64,000 nucleotides of DNA from Actinomycetes bacterium (lineage in GTDB: Bacteria > Actinomycetota > Acidimicrobiia > Spongiisociales > JAHEDJ01). The stretch spans positions 1-64,000 of the forward strand of contig JAHEDK010000014.1 of the NCBI GenBank assembly GCA_024641245.1, written 5' to 3'. The notes beneath the pieces are model-generated. The model did no database searches and was not told the DNA's origin. It saw nothing but the letters and a program-made list of their open reading frames with translations. Shown piece by piece: positions 1 through 8,385 of the stretch (position 1 is its first letter; each line of letters opens with the position of its first letter). The position numbers and the translations under genes were made by a program.

Positions 1-260
1 CCGAAGATGAGCGGTATCTCACTCATCGAGAAGGAATGAGCGTCGCGCCGACCTCGGAAGTGAACCACGGTGATTTCCGACAGGTACACGGCCGGAACCA
101 GCAGCCACCAGTGCAGATTCATCCCATCCGGCAGAGGTTCCCAGTCAGCGACGATGAGATGGACGAGCAGCGCCGCCATTGCGACGGAAAGGGTCAGCAA
201 CAACACGCGCATCGAACCGGGCATCCGGCTCGACTCCCGACTCGGCGTGTTCGTCGTCAT
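1..260 (-). CDS. N-terminal part of a membrane sensor protein, cut by the window edge
   Basis: Only the first 86 codons are inside the window; the gene runs off the left edge on the minus strand. The ATG at 260 is preceded by a good ribosome binding site (GGAAGGA, about 7 bases upstream). After a short polar start there is a hydrophobic segment (LLLTLSVAMAALLVHLIV), then WWLLVPAVYLSE, a second membrane segment, and HFRGRRDAHSFSMSEIPL. From memory, a 'histidine-rich turn followed by SLSEIPLVLG' is typical of the membrane sensor region of actinobacterial GGDEF/EAL proteins, so this may begin a cyclic-di-GMP enzyme. That assignment is inference, because the catalytic part is not visible. That this is a membrane protein start is well supported. 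Confidence 0.6.
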   Translation of the reverse strand, partial: MTTNTPSRESSRMPGSMRVLLLTLSVAMAALLVHLIVADWEPLPDGMNLHWWLLVPAVYLSEITVVHFRGRRDAHSFSMSEIPLIF

Positions 261-583
261 CGGTTCCTTCCGCTCATAATGAACTCCCGGTGTTCCTCGT
301 TCCTTGGGGGAGGTATCGGCCGGAATGCCCGAGAACTTGGTGACCCTTCCGCACTCGCCCGAGGTGACTAGTTACCCGCCCTGCGCGAGTGTGACGTCGG
401 GATATTTGCCCAGGGGATCAAGCGGGAATCGCACGACAACTGTGACAGGGCGTCCCGGACAACCGTCAAACACCTTCGGGCCGGATTGCTCCGGCCCGAA
501 GGTGAATAGGCTCGTATCTTGATATCGGGGATTCGCCGTCTCGATTCGAATCGTGCCTTTCGGCGACCGGGTTCTTTAGGTTG
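261..583. other. Intergenic region without a convincing gene
   Basis: A 323-base gap between two minus-strand genes. Reading frames here lack ribosome binding sites and recognisable protein features. The only clear structure is the strong hairpin at 471-504. Promoter elements for the leftmost gene should lie around 265-330, but no clear -35/-10 pair stands out. Confidence 0.5.
471..504 (-). terminator. Perfect 14-bp hairpin downstream of the small secreted gene
   Basis: Bases 471-484 and 491-504 are exact reverse complements (14 bp, GC-rich) around a 6-base loop (ATTGCT). It lies about 80 bases after the stop of the minus-strand gene at 584-844. Read on the minus strand it is followed by TTTG rather than a long T tract, so it is a weak fit to a classical intrinsic terminator. 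Transcript-end or stability hairpin is the best guess. Confidence 0.5.
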
Positions 584-844
584 CTACGACCATGAGACTC
601 CGCGCATGGATGAGGTGCCGGACAGATTCCACGGGTAGGGAGCAATCGGATTGTCGACACCTTTGGCAACGATCGTTGACTCGAATGTGGACGTCGCCAA
701 GGAATCCGCGGAGTCGGCTGCGTGAGCGGCCGGCGCCATTGCCGCGATGAGCAGAACAGCCACACAGAGCGCAATCAACAAGACGGCGATGCGTCTCGTT
801 CTCCCACCATCCCAGGTGAGACCGCCACCGATCATTTGTCCCAT
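584..844 (-). CDS. Small secreted protein of unknown function
   Basis: An 86-residue protein. The ATG at 844 is preceded by GGGAGGT at good spacing, which supports a real gene. After a basic start (GGRTRRIA) there is a hydrophobic stretch (residues 19-36) and an AHA-A type signal peptidase I site near residue 41, so the mature product would be only about 45 residues and exported. The mature part is polar, has no cysteines and matches nothing I recognise. It stands alone, divergent from the NYN nuclease gene, with a strong hairpin after its stop. Function unknown; the export signal is the only firm property. Confidence 0.6.
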   Translation of the reverse strand: MGQMIGGGLTWDGGRTRRIAVLLIALCVAVLLIAAMAPAAHAADSADSLATSTFESTIVAKGVDNPIAPYPWNLSGTSSMRGVSWS

Positions 845-968
845 TAGACCTCCCAGTCCTTGGTTGTTCCATCTTCATCGGAGTCTGCTGGCGAAACTTG
901 GGGACTCTTGTCCCGGCGCCCATTGGAACTAGTCCCGGGGCGGGGAATGTGGACCACGCTACGGCGGC

Positions 969-974
969 TACGCT
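969..974 (+). promoter_or_regulatory. -10 box for a leaderless NYN gene
   Basis: TACGCT ends 6 bases before the ATG at 981 and there is no ribosome binding site, so transcription probably starts at or next to the start codon. Confidence 0.5.
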
Positions 975-980
975 GAACCC

Positions 981-2045
981 ATGGCACCCGAAGAAGAACG
1001 CATTGCCCTTTTCCTCGACTACGAGAACCTGGCGATCGGAGCACGAGACAACCTCGGCGTCACTTTCGACCTCAAACCCATCGCCGACGCGCTCGCCGAA
1101 CGGGGCCGGGTGGTCGTTCGTCGCGCCTACGGCGACTGGTCGATGTTCGACGAGGATCGCCGGATGCTCACTCGCAACCATGTGGAGCTGATCGACATCC
1201 CGCAGCGGATGGGTGCCTCACGAAAGAACTCGGCGGACATCAAGATGGCCGTCGATGCTCTCGAGCTCGCCTTCGAGCGCAATTATCTCACGACGTTTGT
1301 CATCGGCACCGGCGACAGCGATTTCACCCCTCTTGTCCACAAGCTGCGCGAGCTGAACCGGCGGGTGATCGGGGTCGGCGTCAAGGACTCGACGAGCGCG
1401 CTGTTGCCCCCTGCCTGTGATGAGTTCCTCTTCTATGAGCGGCTCGAGGGCGTCGAGGTACCCGCCGGGGCGAGGGGCAGTTCGCAGAGGCCGGGTCGCC
1501 GGACGAGCGATCGCCAGGAAGAACCGAAAGTCGAGTTGGAATCCAAGGGCCTCGACGACCTCGACCAACTGGTCACGCAGACCCTCTCCGGCCTCCAGCG
1601 CACGGCGCAGGGCGCCGTCCTCGCCTCCTCCCTCAAGCGGGCTCTCATCCGCAAGGACCCCACTTTCAACGAGGCGGACTTCGGGTTCCGCGCCTTTGGT
1701 GAGCTCTTGCGGCACATGGAGCAGCGCAAAGTGCTCGACCTGAGCGAAGGCACAGCCAAGGGTGACCCCGTGGTTGACTTCCGCTCCGAGGACAGCGGAG
1801 AAGACGAGGCGTTCTCGCTCTTGCTATCCGTTGTTGCGCGTCTCGAGACAGCCGAAGGCCCACCGGTTCTGTCCGGCTTGAAGAACCAACTGCGGAAGCA
1901 GAATCCGAAATTCACCGAGAAGCGCTACGGATTCGGCGGATTCCTCCAGTTCTGCAAAGCCGCCCAGGCCCGCGGTCTCATCGAGCTCAGCTGGAGCGAT
2001 GACGCCGATGACTATCTCGTGAGCGTTGCGCTTCCTGACCGGTAA
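981..2045 (+). CDS. NYN-domain ribonuclease with two LOTUS/OST-HTH domains
   Basis: A 354-residue protein. Residues about 5-150 form a NYN (LabA/DUF88, PIN-like) nuclease domain: FLDYENLAIGAR near the start carries the first acidic metal ligand, the middle has SADIKMAVDAL, and VIGTGDSDFTPL gives the conserved GDSD acidic motif. Two C-terminal segments (about 190-270 and 275-352) repeat the pattern of OST-HTH/LOTUS domains (ALIRKDPTFNEADFGFRAFGELL and a matching second copy with YGFGGFLQF), which bind RNA, including G-rich RNA, in studied cases. Such proteins are thought to cut or police RNA in the cytoplasm; the substrate here is unknown. A linker of about 35 charged residues joins the parts. 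The gene is monocistronic and appears leaderless. Confidence 0.88.
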   Translation: MAPEEERIALFLDYENLAIGARDNLGVTFDLKPIADALAERGRVVVRRAYGDWSMFDEDRRMLTRNHVELIDIPQRMGASRKNSADIKMAVDALELAFERNYLTTFVIGTGDSDFTPLVHKLRELNRRVIGVGVKDSTSALLPPACDEFLFYERLEGVEVPAGARGSSQRPGRRTSDRQEEPKVELESKGLDDLDQLVTQTLSGLQRTAQGAVLASSLKRALIRKDPTFNEADFGFRAFGELLRHMEQRKVLDLSEGTAKGDPVVDFRSEDSGEDEAFSLLLSVVARLETAEGPPVLSGLKNQLRKQNPKFTEKRYGFGGFLQFCKAAQARGLIELSWSDDADDYLVSVALPDR

Positions 2046-2086
2046 TCGTCAAGGGTCCGGCATCCTGAGTCGATAAAGCCATGGGC

Positions 2087-2101
2087 CCGCGCGTCGCGCG
2101 G
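2087..2101 (+). terminator. Short GC hairpin between the NYN and kinase genes
   Basis: CCGCGC and GCGCGG (6 bp) around a GTC loop, about 40 bases after the NYN stop. There is no T tract, so it may be a weak terminator or mere GC-rich background. Confidence 0.25.
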
Positions 2102-2136
2102 ACGGTTGGCCCGCAACGAAGTCAGGGAGTTGTTGG

Positions 2137-4992
2137 ATGTCGGAGCGCACTGCGGACCTTGCCGAGCCCACGAAATGGCGCCAGGCCGGCCTGGCAGGTT
2201 TCATGGGGTCTTCGGCCGGGTTTACGATGCTGTATCGCCGCTGGCTCTCATTGCGTGGCCCGATCGCGGTCGCCGCGGTCTCTCTCGGTCTCGTCCTCGG
2301 GGCGGTGCTGGATTGGCCGGCAGCTTTCGGAGTTTCGATCCTGGGGCTGGCCCTGGCAGTCGATGTCGTGCTCCGACACAGAAACGTCATGGAATCGGTT
2401 GTCGGCTCCGTGATATTCGATACGACCTTGATCGGTTTGACTCTCTGGTTGCTGCGCGCACCATCGGCAGTCATCGCGATGCCGTTCGCCTATCTGATCG
2501 CCACCGCGTTCCTGCTGTTGGAGCCACGCCGCGCCGCACTCCCCGTCGGATACGCGGTTGGGTGGCTGAGCTTCCTGCTCATCGGATCCGGCCGCTGGTG
2601 GGAGCCGGAGGACGGCCTCAGAGCCGAGGTCGTCTCGCTGATCATGGCCGGCTTGTTCGTAGCCAGTCTCATCGTGATGTTCGCCCTCACGAGCCGAGCC
2701 ATGGGCACGATCAGCGTGTCCCTGGAACGGAAGCTCCGATTCGAGGAGGCCATCTCGGCCTGTTCCCGAGCTTTCGCCACCGGCGATGCGGACACCGCCC
2801 TCGATCGTGCGCTCGGCGCTCTGCTATTCGGCACTGAGGCCACGGCCGTATTCGTCGAGCGGAACGTCGACGATCCTGAGCTGGGGTTGTGCTCCAAGTT
2901 GGTTGCTGAGGCACTTATTGAGGAGACGGAACCCGATCCGGGGGAGCGGCGCACGATGGTGCCGTGGAGTGAGATGCCGGTGTCGTATGCCGGCCTGTCA
3001 AACGGTCAGCCGGTTGCCTTCCAGGTTGCCGATCTGCCGCTTGTTCAACGTACCCGTTATGAGGGGACGAGGCACACGACCGAGCTGAGCATTCCGATCC
3101 TCGTCCGGGGTGCGTGGGTCGGGTTGATCGGGTTCAACGACATCGGTGCCGACAACCTCTGGGACCCCCATGACATCGAGTTGCTGCGAACTGCTGCCGA
3201 ACTCGTCGCCGCCTATTGGGAACGCATCGAGGCGCAGGAGCAGCTGAAGGAGGCGATAGCGAATCTCGAGTACCGCCACAGGCTCGAGCACGCGCTCGCC
3301 CAAAGCTCCGCCGCCCTGCTGGCCTCCAGTGGTTCGGCCATCGACGATGCCCTCGAGGCGTTGCTAGAGGCGACGGAAGCAGACATCGTGTTTGTCGAGG
3401 AGAATTACCAGGACGACGAGCTAGGGCCTTGCGCCCGCATCACTCACTGGGCGGCAGATGATGTCGCCCCCGGTATCGACCCGACCGCCCAGCCCTGGAG
3501 TGGGCCCTTCAGCGCACTTCCATCGTTATATGCAAAGTTGCAGCGCGGCGAGCCATCTGCGATTTCAACGACTGATTTGCAAGATCCAGAGAGGGCGTTG
3601 TATCTGGCCGACGGCGTGTTGAGTGAGCTCTGCCTGCCGATATTTGTCCGCGGTGAGTGGCGGGGGACCATCGGCTTCAGCGACTCCCAAGACGAGCGGC
3701 GGTGGACCGAACAGGACATCCGGTTCCTTCGCACGGCCGGGGAGATGGTTGGAGCGTTTTGGGATCGGCAGGAAACGGTGGAGTCGTTGAACATCCGTCT
3801 CGCATACGAGGAAGCCCTGGCGAAGGTATCGCGCGAACTCATCTCAGGGCGAGAGGATGCGCTGGAAGCTGCCTTCGAGCATCTGGCCGCGGTAACCGGC
3901 GCCGACTATATGTGGCTGGAAGAGGTGTTCGACGACCCGGACGCAGGCCTGTCGTCCCGGGTTGTGCACGCACTACAGCCACCAAACCTGGAGGGCGTGC
4001 ACATAGCGAACCTGTGGATGGGTGGGCCGCACCGCGATACGCCAACGACCCCCGGGCGCCTGGCTCGAGGTGAAGCATCCATCCTTCATACGGAAGATCT
4101 GGACGAGGGTCTCGAACGCTCCATCTATGAAGCTGATGGTCTGAAGAGCGAGTTGGTGATTCCCGTCTTTGTATTCGGAGAGTGGACGGGGGCGATCGGG
4201 TTCGCCGACTATCTCCAGCGGCGGGAGTGGCACGAGAACGACATCGGCGTGTTGCGTACCGCCGGAGGATTGGTTGGGTCGTATTTGGAGCGGGAGCAGA
4301 CGAGCAGGCGCCTTGAACAGTTGGTGGCCTCGAAGGACGAGTTCATCGCTTCGATCAGCCATGAGATTCGCACGCCGTTGACTGCGGTACTCGGGTTCAC
4401 GAACGTCATCCGCGATGGATTCGACGATCTAGCGGATTCTGAGCGTCTCGAAATGCTAGACCTGATCAATCGTGAGGCCCAGGACGTCGCATGGATTGTC
4501 GAGGACCTTCTCGTGTACGCCCGGGCGGATATCGGCACGCTGGCCGCGGTGGCGATCGATCTCAATCTGGGGGAGCAGATTGCGGCGGTGCTCGCCGGAC
4601 AACCGGCAGACGTGGAATCTCGGGTGAGCGTTCGAAGCAACGGCGAGTGGGCGGCGGCCGACCCCGCCAGGGTCCGCCAGATCATTCGCAATCTGGTGAC
4701 CAACGCGATGAAGTACGGAGGTCCCACCGTCGAGGTTGAGACCACTTTGCGCGACTCGGTCGTTGTCATGCGGGTAACAGACGATGGAGTGGGTATCGAT
4801 GAGGGCCATCGTGACAGAATCTTCGCGGCCTACTACCGGGCCCATGACTCCCTCGGGCAGCCCGGGTCGATCGGGCTTGGTCTGCATGTTTCGCGGAAGC
4901 TGGCTCGTCTCATGGGCGGTGACCTCTCGTATGACCGCGTGGATGGCAGGAGCTGCTTCACGCTGACGTTGCCCGCCGCCCGGCGGAGTTGA
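2137..4992 (+). CDS. Orphan membrane sensor histidine kinase with three GAF units
   Basis: A 951-residue protein. Residues about 30-190 are a hydrophobic multi-pass region (roughly six membrane segments). Three tandem GAF-like units follow (about 200-365, 385-545 and 560-720), each ending in a near-identical pattern: a Y..(G)..SEL.IP..VRGEW.G.IGF core, then a W..(D)I..LRTA stretch. The kinase core has the H box SHEIRTPL (about residue 745), the N box RNLVTNAMKYG, and the G boxes DDGVGID and GLGLHVSRKLARLMGG. It should autophosphorylate on the H-box histidine in response to a small ligand or membrane signal. No response regulator is adjacent, so its partner is unknown. The ATG at 2137 has a moderate AGGGAG site upstream. 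Confidence 0.9.
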   Translation: MSERTADLAEPTKWRQAGLAGFMGSSAGFTMLYRRWLSLRGPIAVAAVSLGLVLGAVLDWPAAFGVSILGLALAVDVVLRHRNVMESVVGSVIFDTTLIGLTLWLLRAPSAVIAMPFAYLIATAFLLLEPRRAALPVGYAVGWLSFLLIGSGRWWEPEDGLRAEVVSLIMAGLFVASLIVMFALTSRAMGTISVSLERKLRFEEAISACSRAFATGDADTALDRALGALLFGTEATAVFVERNVDDPELGLCSKLVAEALIEETEPDPGERRTMVPWSEMPVSYAGLSNGQPVAFQVADLPLVQRTRYEGTRHTTELSIPILVRGAWVGLIGFNDIGADNLWDPHDIELLRTAAELVAAYWERIEAQEQLKEAIANLEYRHRLEHALAQSSAALLASSGSAIDDALEALLEATEADIVFVEENYQDDELGPCARITHWAADDVAPGIDPTAQPWSGPFSALPSLYAKLQRGEPSAISTTDLQDPERALYLADGVLSELCLPIFVRGEWRGTIGFSDSQDERRWTEQDIRFLRTAGEMVGAFWDRQETVESLNIRLAYEEALAKVSRELISGREDALEAAFEHLAAVTGADYMWLEEVFDDPDAGLSSRVVHALQPPNLEGVHIANLWMGGPHRDTPTTPGRLARGEASILHTEDLDEGLERSIYEADGLKSELVIPVFVFGEWTGAIGFADYLQRREWHENDIGVLRTAGGLVGSYLEREQTSRRLEQLVASKDEFIASISHEIRTPLTAVLGFTNVIRDGFDDLADSERLEMLDLINREAQDVAWIVEDLLVYARADIGTLAAVAIDLNLGEQIAAVLAGQPADVESRVSVRSNGEWAAADPARVRQIIRNLVTNAMKYGGPTVEVETTLRDSVVVMRVTDDGVGIDEGHRDRIFAAYYRAHDSLGQPGSIGLGLHVSRKLARLMGGDLSYDRVDGRSCFTLTLPAARRS

Positions 4993-5047
4993 TGATCTCC
5001 GGAGCGTAGACTGAGGTTTCCTCACCTCGAAGCCGCAGGAGGCCCTC

Positions 5048-6433
5048 ATGGAACCGCACCGTCGCAGCTGGGCAGAGCCCTACAAGATCAAGGTAGTCGA
5101 GCCCATCACCATGACCACGCCCGAGCATCGCCGGCAGGCCATTCGCGCCGCAGGGTTCAACAGCTTCCTTCTGCGCTCAGACGACGTGTACATCGACCTG
5201 CTCACCGATTCCGGCACGTCGGCCATGTCGGACTACCAGTGGGCGGGCCTCATGGTCGGGGACGAAGCGTACGCCGGATCCAAGAGCTTCTACCACCTCG
5301 TTGAAGCGGTACAGGAGGTGTATGGATATCCCGAGCTGATACCAACGCATCAGGGTCGCGGCGCCGAGCACATCCTCAGCCAGTTGCTGATCTCGCCCGG
5401 TGACTACGTCCCGGGCAACATGTACTTCACGACGACGCGCTTTCACCAGGAGTTTGCCGGGGGAGTCTTTGTCGACGTAATCATCGACGAGGCGCACATG
5501 CCATCCGTCGAGCACCCTTTCAAGGGCAACATCGACCTGGTCAAGCTCCAGAAGCTGATCGACGACGTGGGCGCCGACAAGATTCCCTACATCTCAGTCG
5601 AAACCAACGTAAACATGGCCGGTGGCCAGCCGATGTCGATGGCCAACCTCAAGGCGACCTACGAGTTGTGTCACGCGCACGGCATTCCGGTGATGCTCGA
5701 TGCCACCCGGGCGCTGGAGAACGCATACTTCATTCAGCAGCGTGAAGGCGGCTACGAGAACAAGTCCGTCAAGGAGATCGTGCTGGAGATCTGCTCCCAC
5801 TCGGACGGCGCCACCGTGTCATCCAAGAAGGACAACCTCGTCAATATCGGCGGGTTCCTGGCGGTACGCGATCCCGAACTCGCCCGGCGGGCTCGCGCCA
5901 TGCTCGTTCAGTTCGAGGGACTGCATACGTACGGCGGCATGTCCGGGCGTGACATGGAGGCGCTGGCGCGCGGCATCCACGAGATGGTCGATACCGATGA
6001 CCACGTGAGGGCACGGGTCGGGCAGGTCGAATACCTCGGCAATGCCTTGCTCAAGGCCGGCATCCCATTAGTGCGGCCGATCGGTGGTCATGGGATCTTC
6101 CTGGACGCGGCGGCCATCTTGCCCCACCTTGCACAGGACCAGTTTCCCGCGCAGGCACTGACGGCAGCCCTATACGTGGACTCCGGAGTGCGAGGTATGG
6201 AACGTGGGATCGTATCCGCCGGACGCGATCCCAAGACCGGCGATCACCGTTATCCAAAGCTCGAACTCGTGCGTATGGCGATTCCACGGCGGGTGTACAC
6301 CCAGGCGCACATGGATGTGACGGCCGAGTCGGTGGTTGAGGTCTATGAGCATCGTGAGAGCGTCGGTGGTCTGAAGTTCACCTACGAGCCGGAGGAACTC
6401 CGGTTCTTCCAGGCCCGCTTCGAGGAGATCTAG
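5048..6433 (+). CDS. Tyrosine phenol-lyase-like beta-eliminating lyase (tryptophanase family)
   Basis: A 461-residue PLP enzyme of the tryptophanase/tyrosine phenol-lyase family, of normal length. Visible hallmarks are GDEAYAGS (active-site Tyr near 75), PTHQGRGAE (substrate-binding Arg near 104) and SSKKDNLVNIGGFL with the PLP lysine. Several features follow tyrosine phenol-lyase rather than tryptophanase as I remember them: MYFTTTRFHQE, and MERGIVSAGR with the Arg that contacts the phenol ring (Ile in E. coli tryptophanase). The reaction would be L-tyrosine to phenol, pyruvate and ammonium, or the reverse. GDH next door could use the released ammonium or its products; this is inference. The ATG has GGAGG at good spacing, and TAGACT at 5007-5012 may be its -10 box. 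Tryptophanase or cysteine desulfhydrase activity is not excluded. Confidence 0.82.
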   Translation: MEPHRRSWAEPYKIKVVEPITMTTPEHRRQAIRAAGFNSFLLRSDDVYIDLLTDSGTSAMSDYQWAGLMVGDEAYAGSKSFYHLVEAVQEVYGYPELIPTHQGRGAEHILSQLLISPGDYVPGNMYFTTTRFHQEFAGGVFVDVIIDEAHMPSVEHPFKGNIDLVKLQKLIDDVGADKIPYISVETNVNMAGGQPMSMANLKATYELCHAHGIPVMLDATRALENAYFIQQREGGYENKSVKEIVLEICSHSDGATVSSKKDNLVNIGGFLAVRDPELARRARAMLVQFEGLHTYGGMSGRDMEALARGIHEMVDTDDHVRARVGQVEYLGNALLKAGIPLVRPIGGHGIFLDAAAILPHLAQDQFPAQALTAALYVDSGVRGMERGIVSAGRDPKTGDHRYPKLELVRMAIPRRVYTQAHMDVTAESVVEVYEHRESVGGLKFTYEPEELRFFQARFEEI

Positions 6434-6437
6434 ATTT

Positions 6438-6479
6438 GTCGCACGCGACTCGATACTCGCGACTCGCGACTCCCTAAGG
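6438..6479. repeat. 7-bp-period tandem repeat (GCGACTC family)
   Basis: Six 7-base units: GTCGCAC, GCGACTC, GATACTC, GCGACTC, GCGACTC, CCTAAGG. It fills the gap between two convergent genes; the last unit contains the stop codon of the dehydrogenase gene at 6474. Confidence 0.75.
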
Positions 6480-7829
6480 CCAGATACCTCGCTCCAGAAG
6501 GGTGTTGGCGCACCGGCCGACTGCTACGACGTAGGCGGCGGTGCGAAGCGTCGGCGTGTCGACGCGTGGATCATCCGGGTGGAGTCCAGCCCACGTCGAC
6601 CGATGGTGTTCGATCGCATCCAGCAGGCCGGCCCGGATAGTCACGACCTGGTTCGTCGCTCGATACATCTTCTTGCGCAGCTTCTCCTGAACCTCGTGCT
6701 CCTCCCATTGCTGGTTCTGGAGATTCTGGACCCACTCGTAGTAGCTGACCACAACGCCCCCGGCGTTGGCCAGGATGTCGGGAAGGACGATGATGCCACG
6801 CTCCTGGAGGGTGGCATCGGCTTCCGGGGTGGTCGGACCATTGGCCGCTTCAACGATCAAGCGAGCCTGGATCCGTCCGGCGTTGCTCGCCAGGATCTGA
6901 TTCTCCATGGCGGCAGGCACGAGGATGTCGCACAGCACTTCGAGCACTTCCTTGGTCGCTAGTGGCTTCGTGCCCGGAAAATCGACGACGCTGCCGGTGG
7001 CATCCTTGTGATCCTCGATCCGCGAAACGTCGAGGCCGTTCGGGTCGTAGATTCCGCCCCGGGAGTCGCTGACCGCCACGATACGGGCGCCTGCGCCGTC
7101 GTATAGTTTGGCTGCCCACCGCCCGGCGTTCCCGAATCCCTGAATTGCGACGTCAGCACCATCGAGCGAAGTCAAACCGGGCAATCCGCCCAATTCGAGG
7201 AAATGCTCCGTCACGTACATGCTGCCCATGGCGGTTGCGCTATCCCTTCCGAGCGATCCGCCTAGGTCGAGAGGTTTGCCGGTAACAACCGGAAAACAGT
7301 TCTCGCCCGGGTGCATCATCGAGTAGGTATCGAATACCCACGCCATGGTCTGCTGGTCGGTGTAGAGGTCGGGCGCCGGGATGTCGGTGTGTGGTCCGAT
7401 GTTGTCGCCCAATGCCGAGATGTAACGCCGGGTCACTCGCGCCTTCTCGCCTTCGGACAGCATCCGGGCGTCGCAAGCTACGCCGCCCTTGGCCCCGCCA
7501 AACGGTATGTCGAGCAGTGCGCATTTCCAGGTCATCCAGGCTGCCAGAGCGCGTACCTCTTCTTCGTTGACGCTCGGGTGGAATCGGAATCCTCCCTTGC
7601 CTGGGCCCCGGGCATTCGAGTGGAGAACCCGGTAGCCGCGGAAGACCTCGACGTGGCCATCATCCATTCGCACGGGGAGTGAAACCCGGACGACTTGCTC
7701 AGGTTCGAATAGCCATTCGCGCAGGCCGGCGCCGTCGTGGAACTGTTCGAGGAACGGAACCGCCTGGTTGAACTGATGATTCGCTACCCGCAGCGGATTC
7801 AATTCACCTTCAGTGATCACCCCAGCCAT
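6474..7829 (-). CDS. Glu/Leu/Phe/Val-type dehydrogenase (glutamate dehydrogenase-like)
   Basis: About 451 residues. The N-terminal dimerisation/substrate part has FRGYRVLHSNARGPGKGG and the catalytic lysine in MTWKCALLDIPFGGAKGG. The Rossmann part has VAIQGFGNAGRWAAKL, the GxGxxG-type NAD(P) site. It catalyses reversible oxidative deamination of an amino acid, most likely glutamate to 2-oxoglutarate. Start choice: the reading frame stays open upstream to 8057, but homology begins near the ATG at 7829. A GTG at 7820 has a better spaced AAAGGA site and is an alternative start. It is divergent from osmC and convergent with the tyrosine phenol-lyase-like gene. Confidence 0.88.
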   Translation of the reverse strand: MAGVITEGELNPLRVANHQFNQAVPFLEQFHDGAGLREWLFEPEQVVRVSLPVRMDDGHVEVFRGYRVLHSNARGPGKGGFRFHPSVNEEEVRALAAWMTWKCALLDIPFGGAKGGVACDARMLSEGEKARVTRRYISALGDNIGPHTDIPAPDLYTDQQTMAWVFDTYSMMHPGENCFPVVTGKPLDLGGSLGRDSATAMGSMYVTEHFLELGGLPGLTSLDGADVAIQGFGNAGRWAAKLYDGAGARIVAVSDSRGGIYDPNGLDVSRIEDHKDATGSVVDFPGTKPLATKEVLEVLCDILVPAAMENQILASNAGRIQARLIVEAANGPTTPEADATLQERGIIVLPDILANAGGVVVSYYEWVQNLQNQQWEEHEVQEKLRKKMYRATNQVVTIRAGLLDAIEHHRSTWAGLHPDDPRVDTPTLRTAAYVVAVGRCANTLLERGIWP

Positions 7830-7943
7830 CCTTTCGGCATGTGGACGCCGATCACCGGCCCCCACCTGAATCCATGGTCCTACCGCGCGCAGCGTGACCC
7901 AAGGGGCCAAACGGCACTCGCCATGGGACACCCGGCCCTCCGC

Positions 7944-7949
7944 CATACT
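7944..7949 (+). promoter_or_regulatory. -10 box for leaderless osmC-like gene
   Basis: CATACT lies 6 bases before the ATG at 7956 and no ribosome binding site is present. Confidence 0.45.
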
Positions 7950-7955
7950 GTGCTC

Positions 7956-8369
7956 ATGCAGAAGATCATCACAGCCGTTCACGATCAAGGAATCGCGTTC
8001 GACGTCCACACTCGCTCCGGCCACGACCTGCGTGTCGAAGGTGCCTCGGCCGAACACCAGTCGGGACCGGGTCCGATGGAACTACTCCTGGTCGGCCTGG
8101 CTACATGCAGTAGTACAAATGTCGTAGAGATGCTCGAGAAGATGCGGCAGTCGTTCTCATCGCTGGAGGTCGACGTTTCCGGGGAACGGGCTCCTGAGCC
8201 TCCTCGGATTTGGACCGATATCGCACTGCACTACCGCGTCGTTGGCGACGTCGACCCGCGGCGCCTCGCGCGGGCGATCTGGCTGAGCGACAACAAGATT
8301 TGCTCGGCCTACACGATGCTGGCGGCGACGGCCAACATCGAAAGCACCTTTGAGATCAGTCGCGAGTGA
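7956..8369 (+). CDS. OsmC/Ohr-family protein
   Basis: A 137-residue protein. Features of the OsmC fold are the GPGPMELLLVGLATCSS segment carrying the first redox cysteine (about residue 50) and a second cysteine in LSDNKICSAYTML near residue 113. These two cysteines normally reduce organic hydroperoxides. The long open frame upstream of 7956 is non-homologous, so the ATG at 7956 is preferred. It fits a leaderless transcript from the box at 7944. The gene stands alone, divergent from the dehydrogenase gene by 126 bases. The exact subfamily (OsmC, YhfA-like or Ohr) cannot be fixed by eye. Confidence 0.85.
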   Translation: MQKIITAVHDQGIAFDVHTRSGHDLRVEGASAEHQSGPGPMELLLVGLATCSSTNVVEMLEKMRQSFSSLEVDVSGERAPEPPRIWTDIALHYRVVGDVDPRRLARAIWLSDNKICSAYTMLAATANIESTFEISRE

Positions 8370-8385
8370 CTGGTCGCCGTTGTCC

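Noticed and set aside
5048-6433. Plain tryptophanase call
   Set aside because: The arginine in MERGIVSAGR and TTTR motif follow tyrosine phenol-lyase; E. coli tryptophanase has different residues there.
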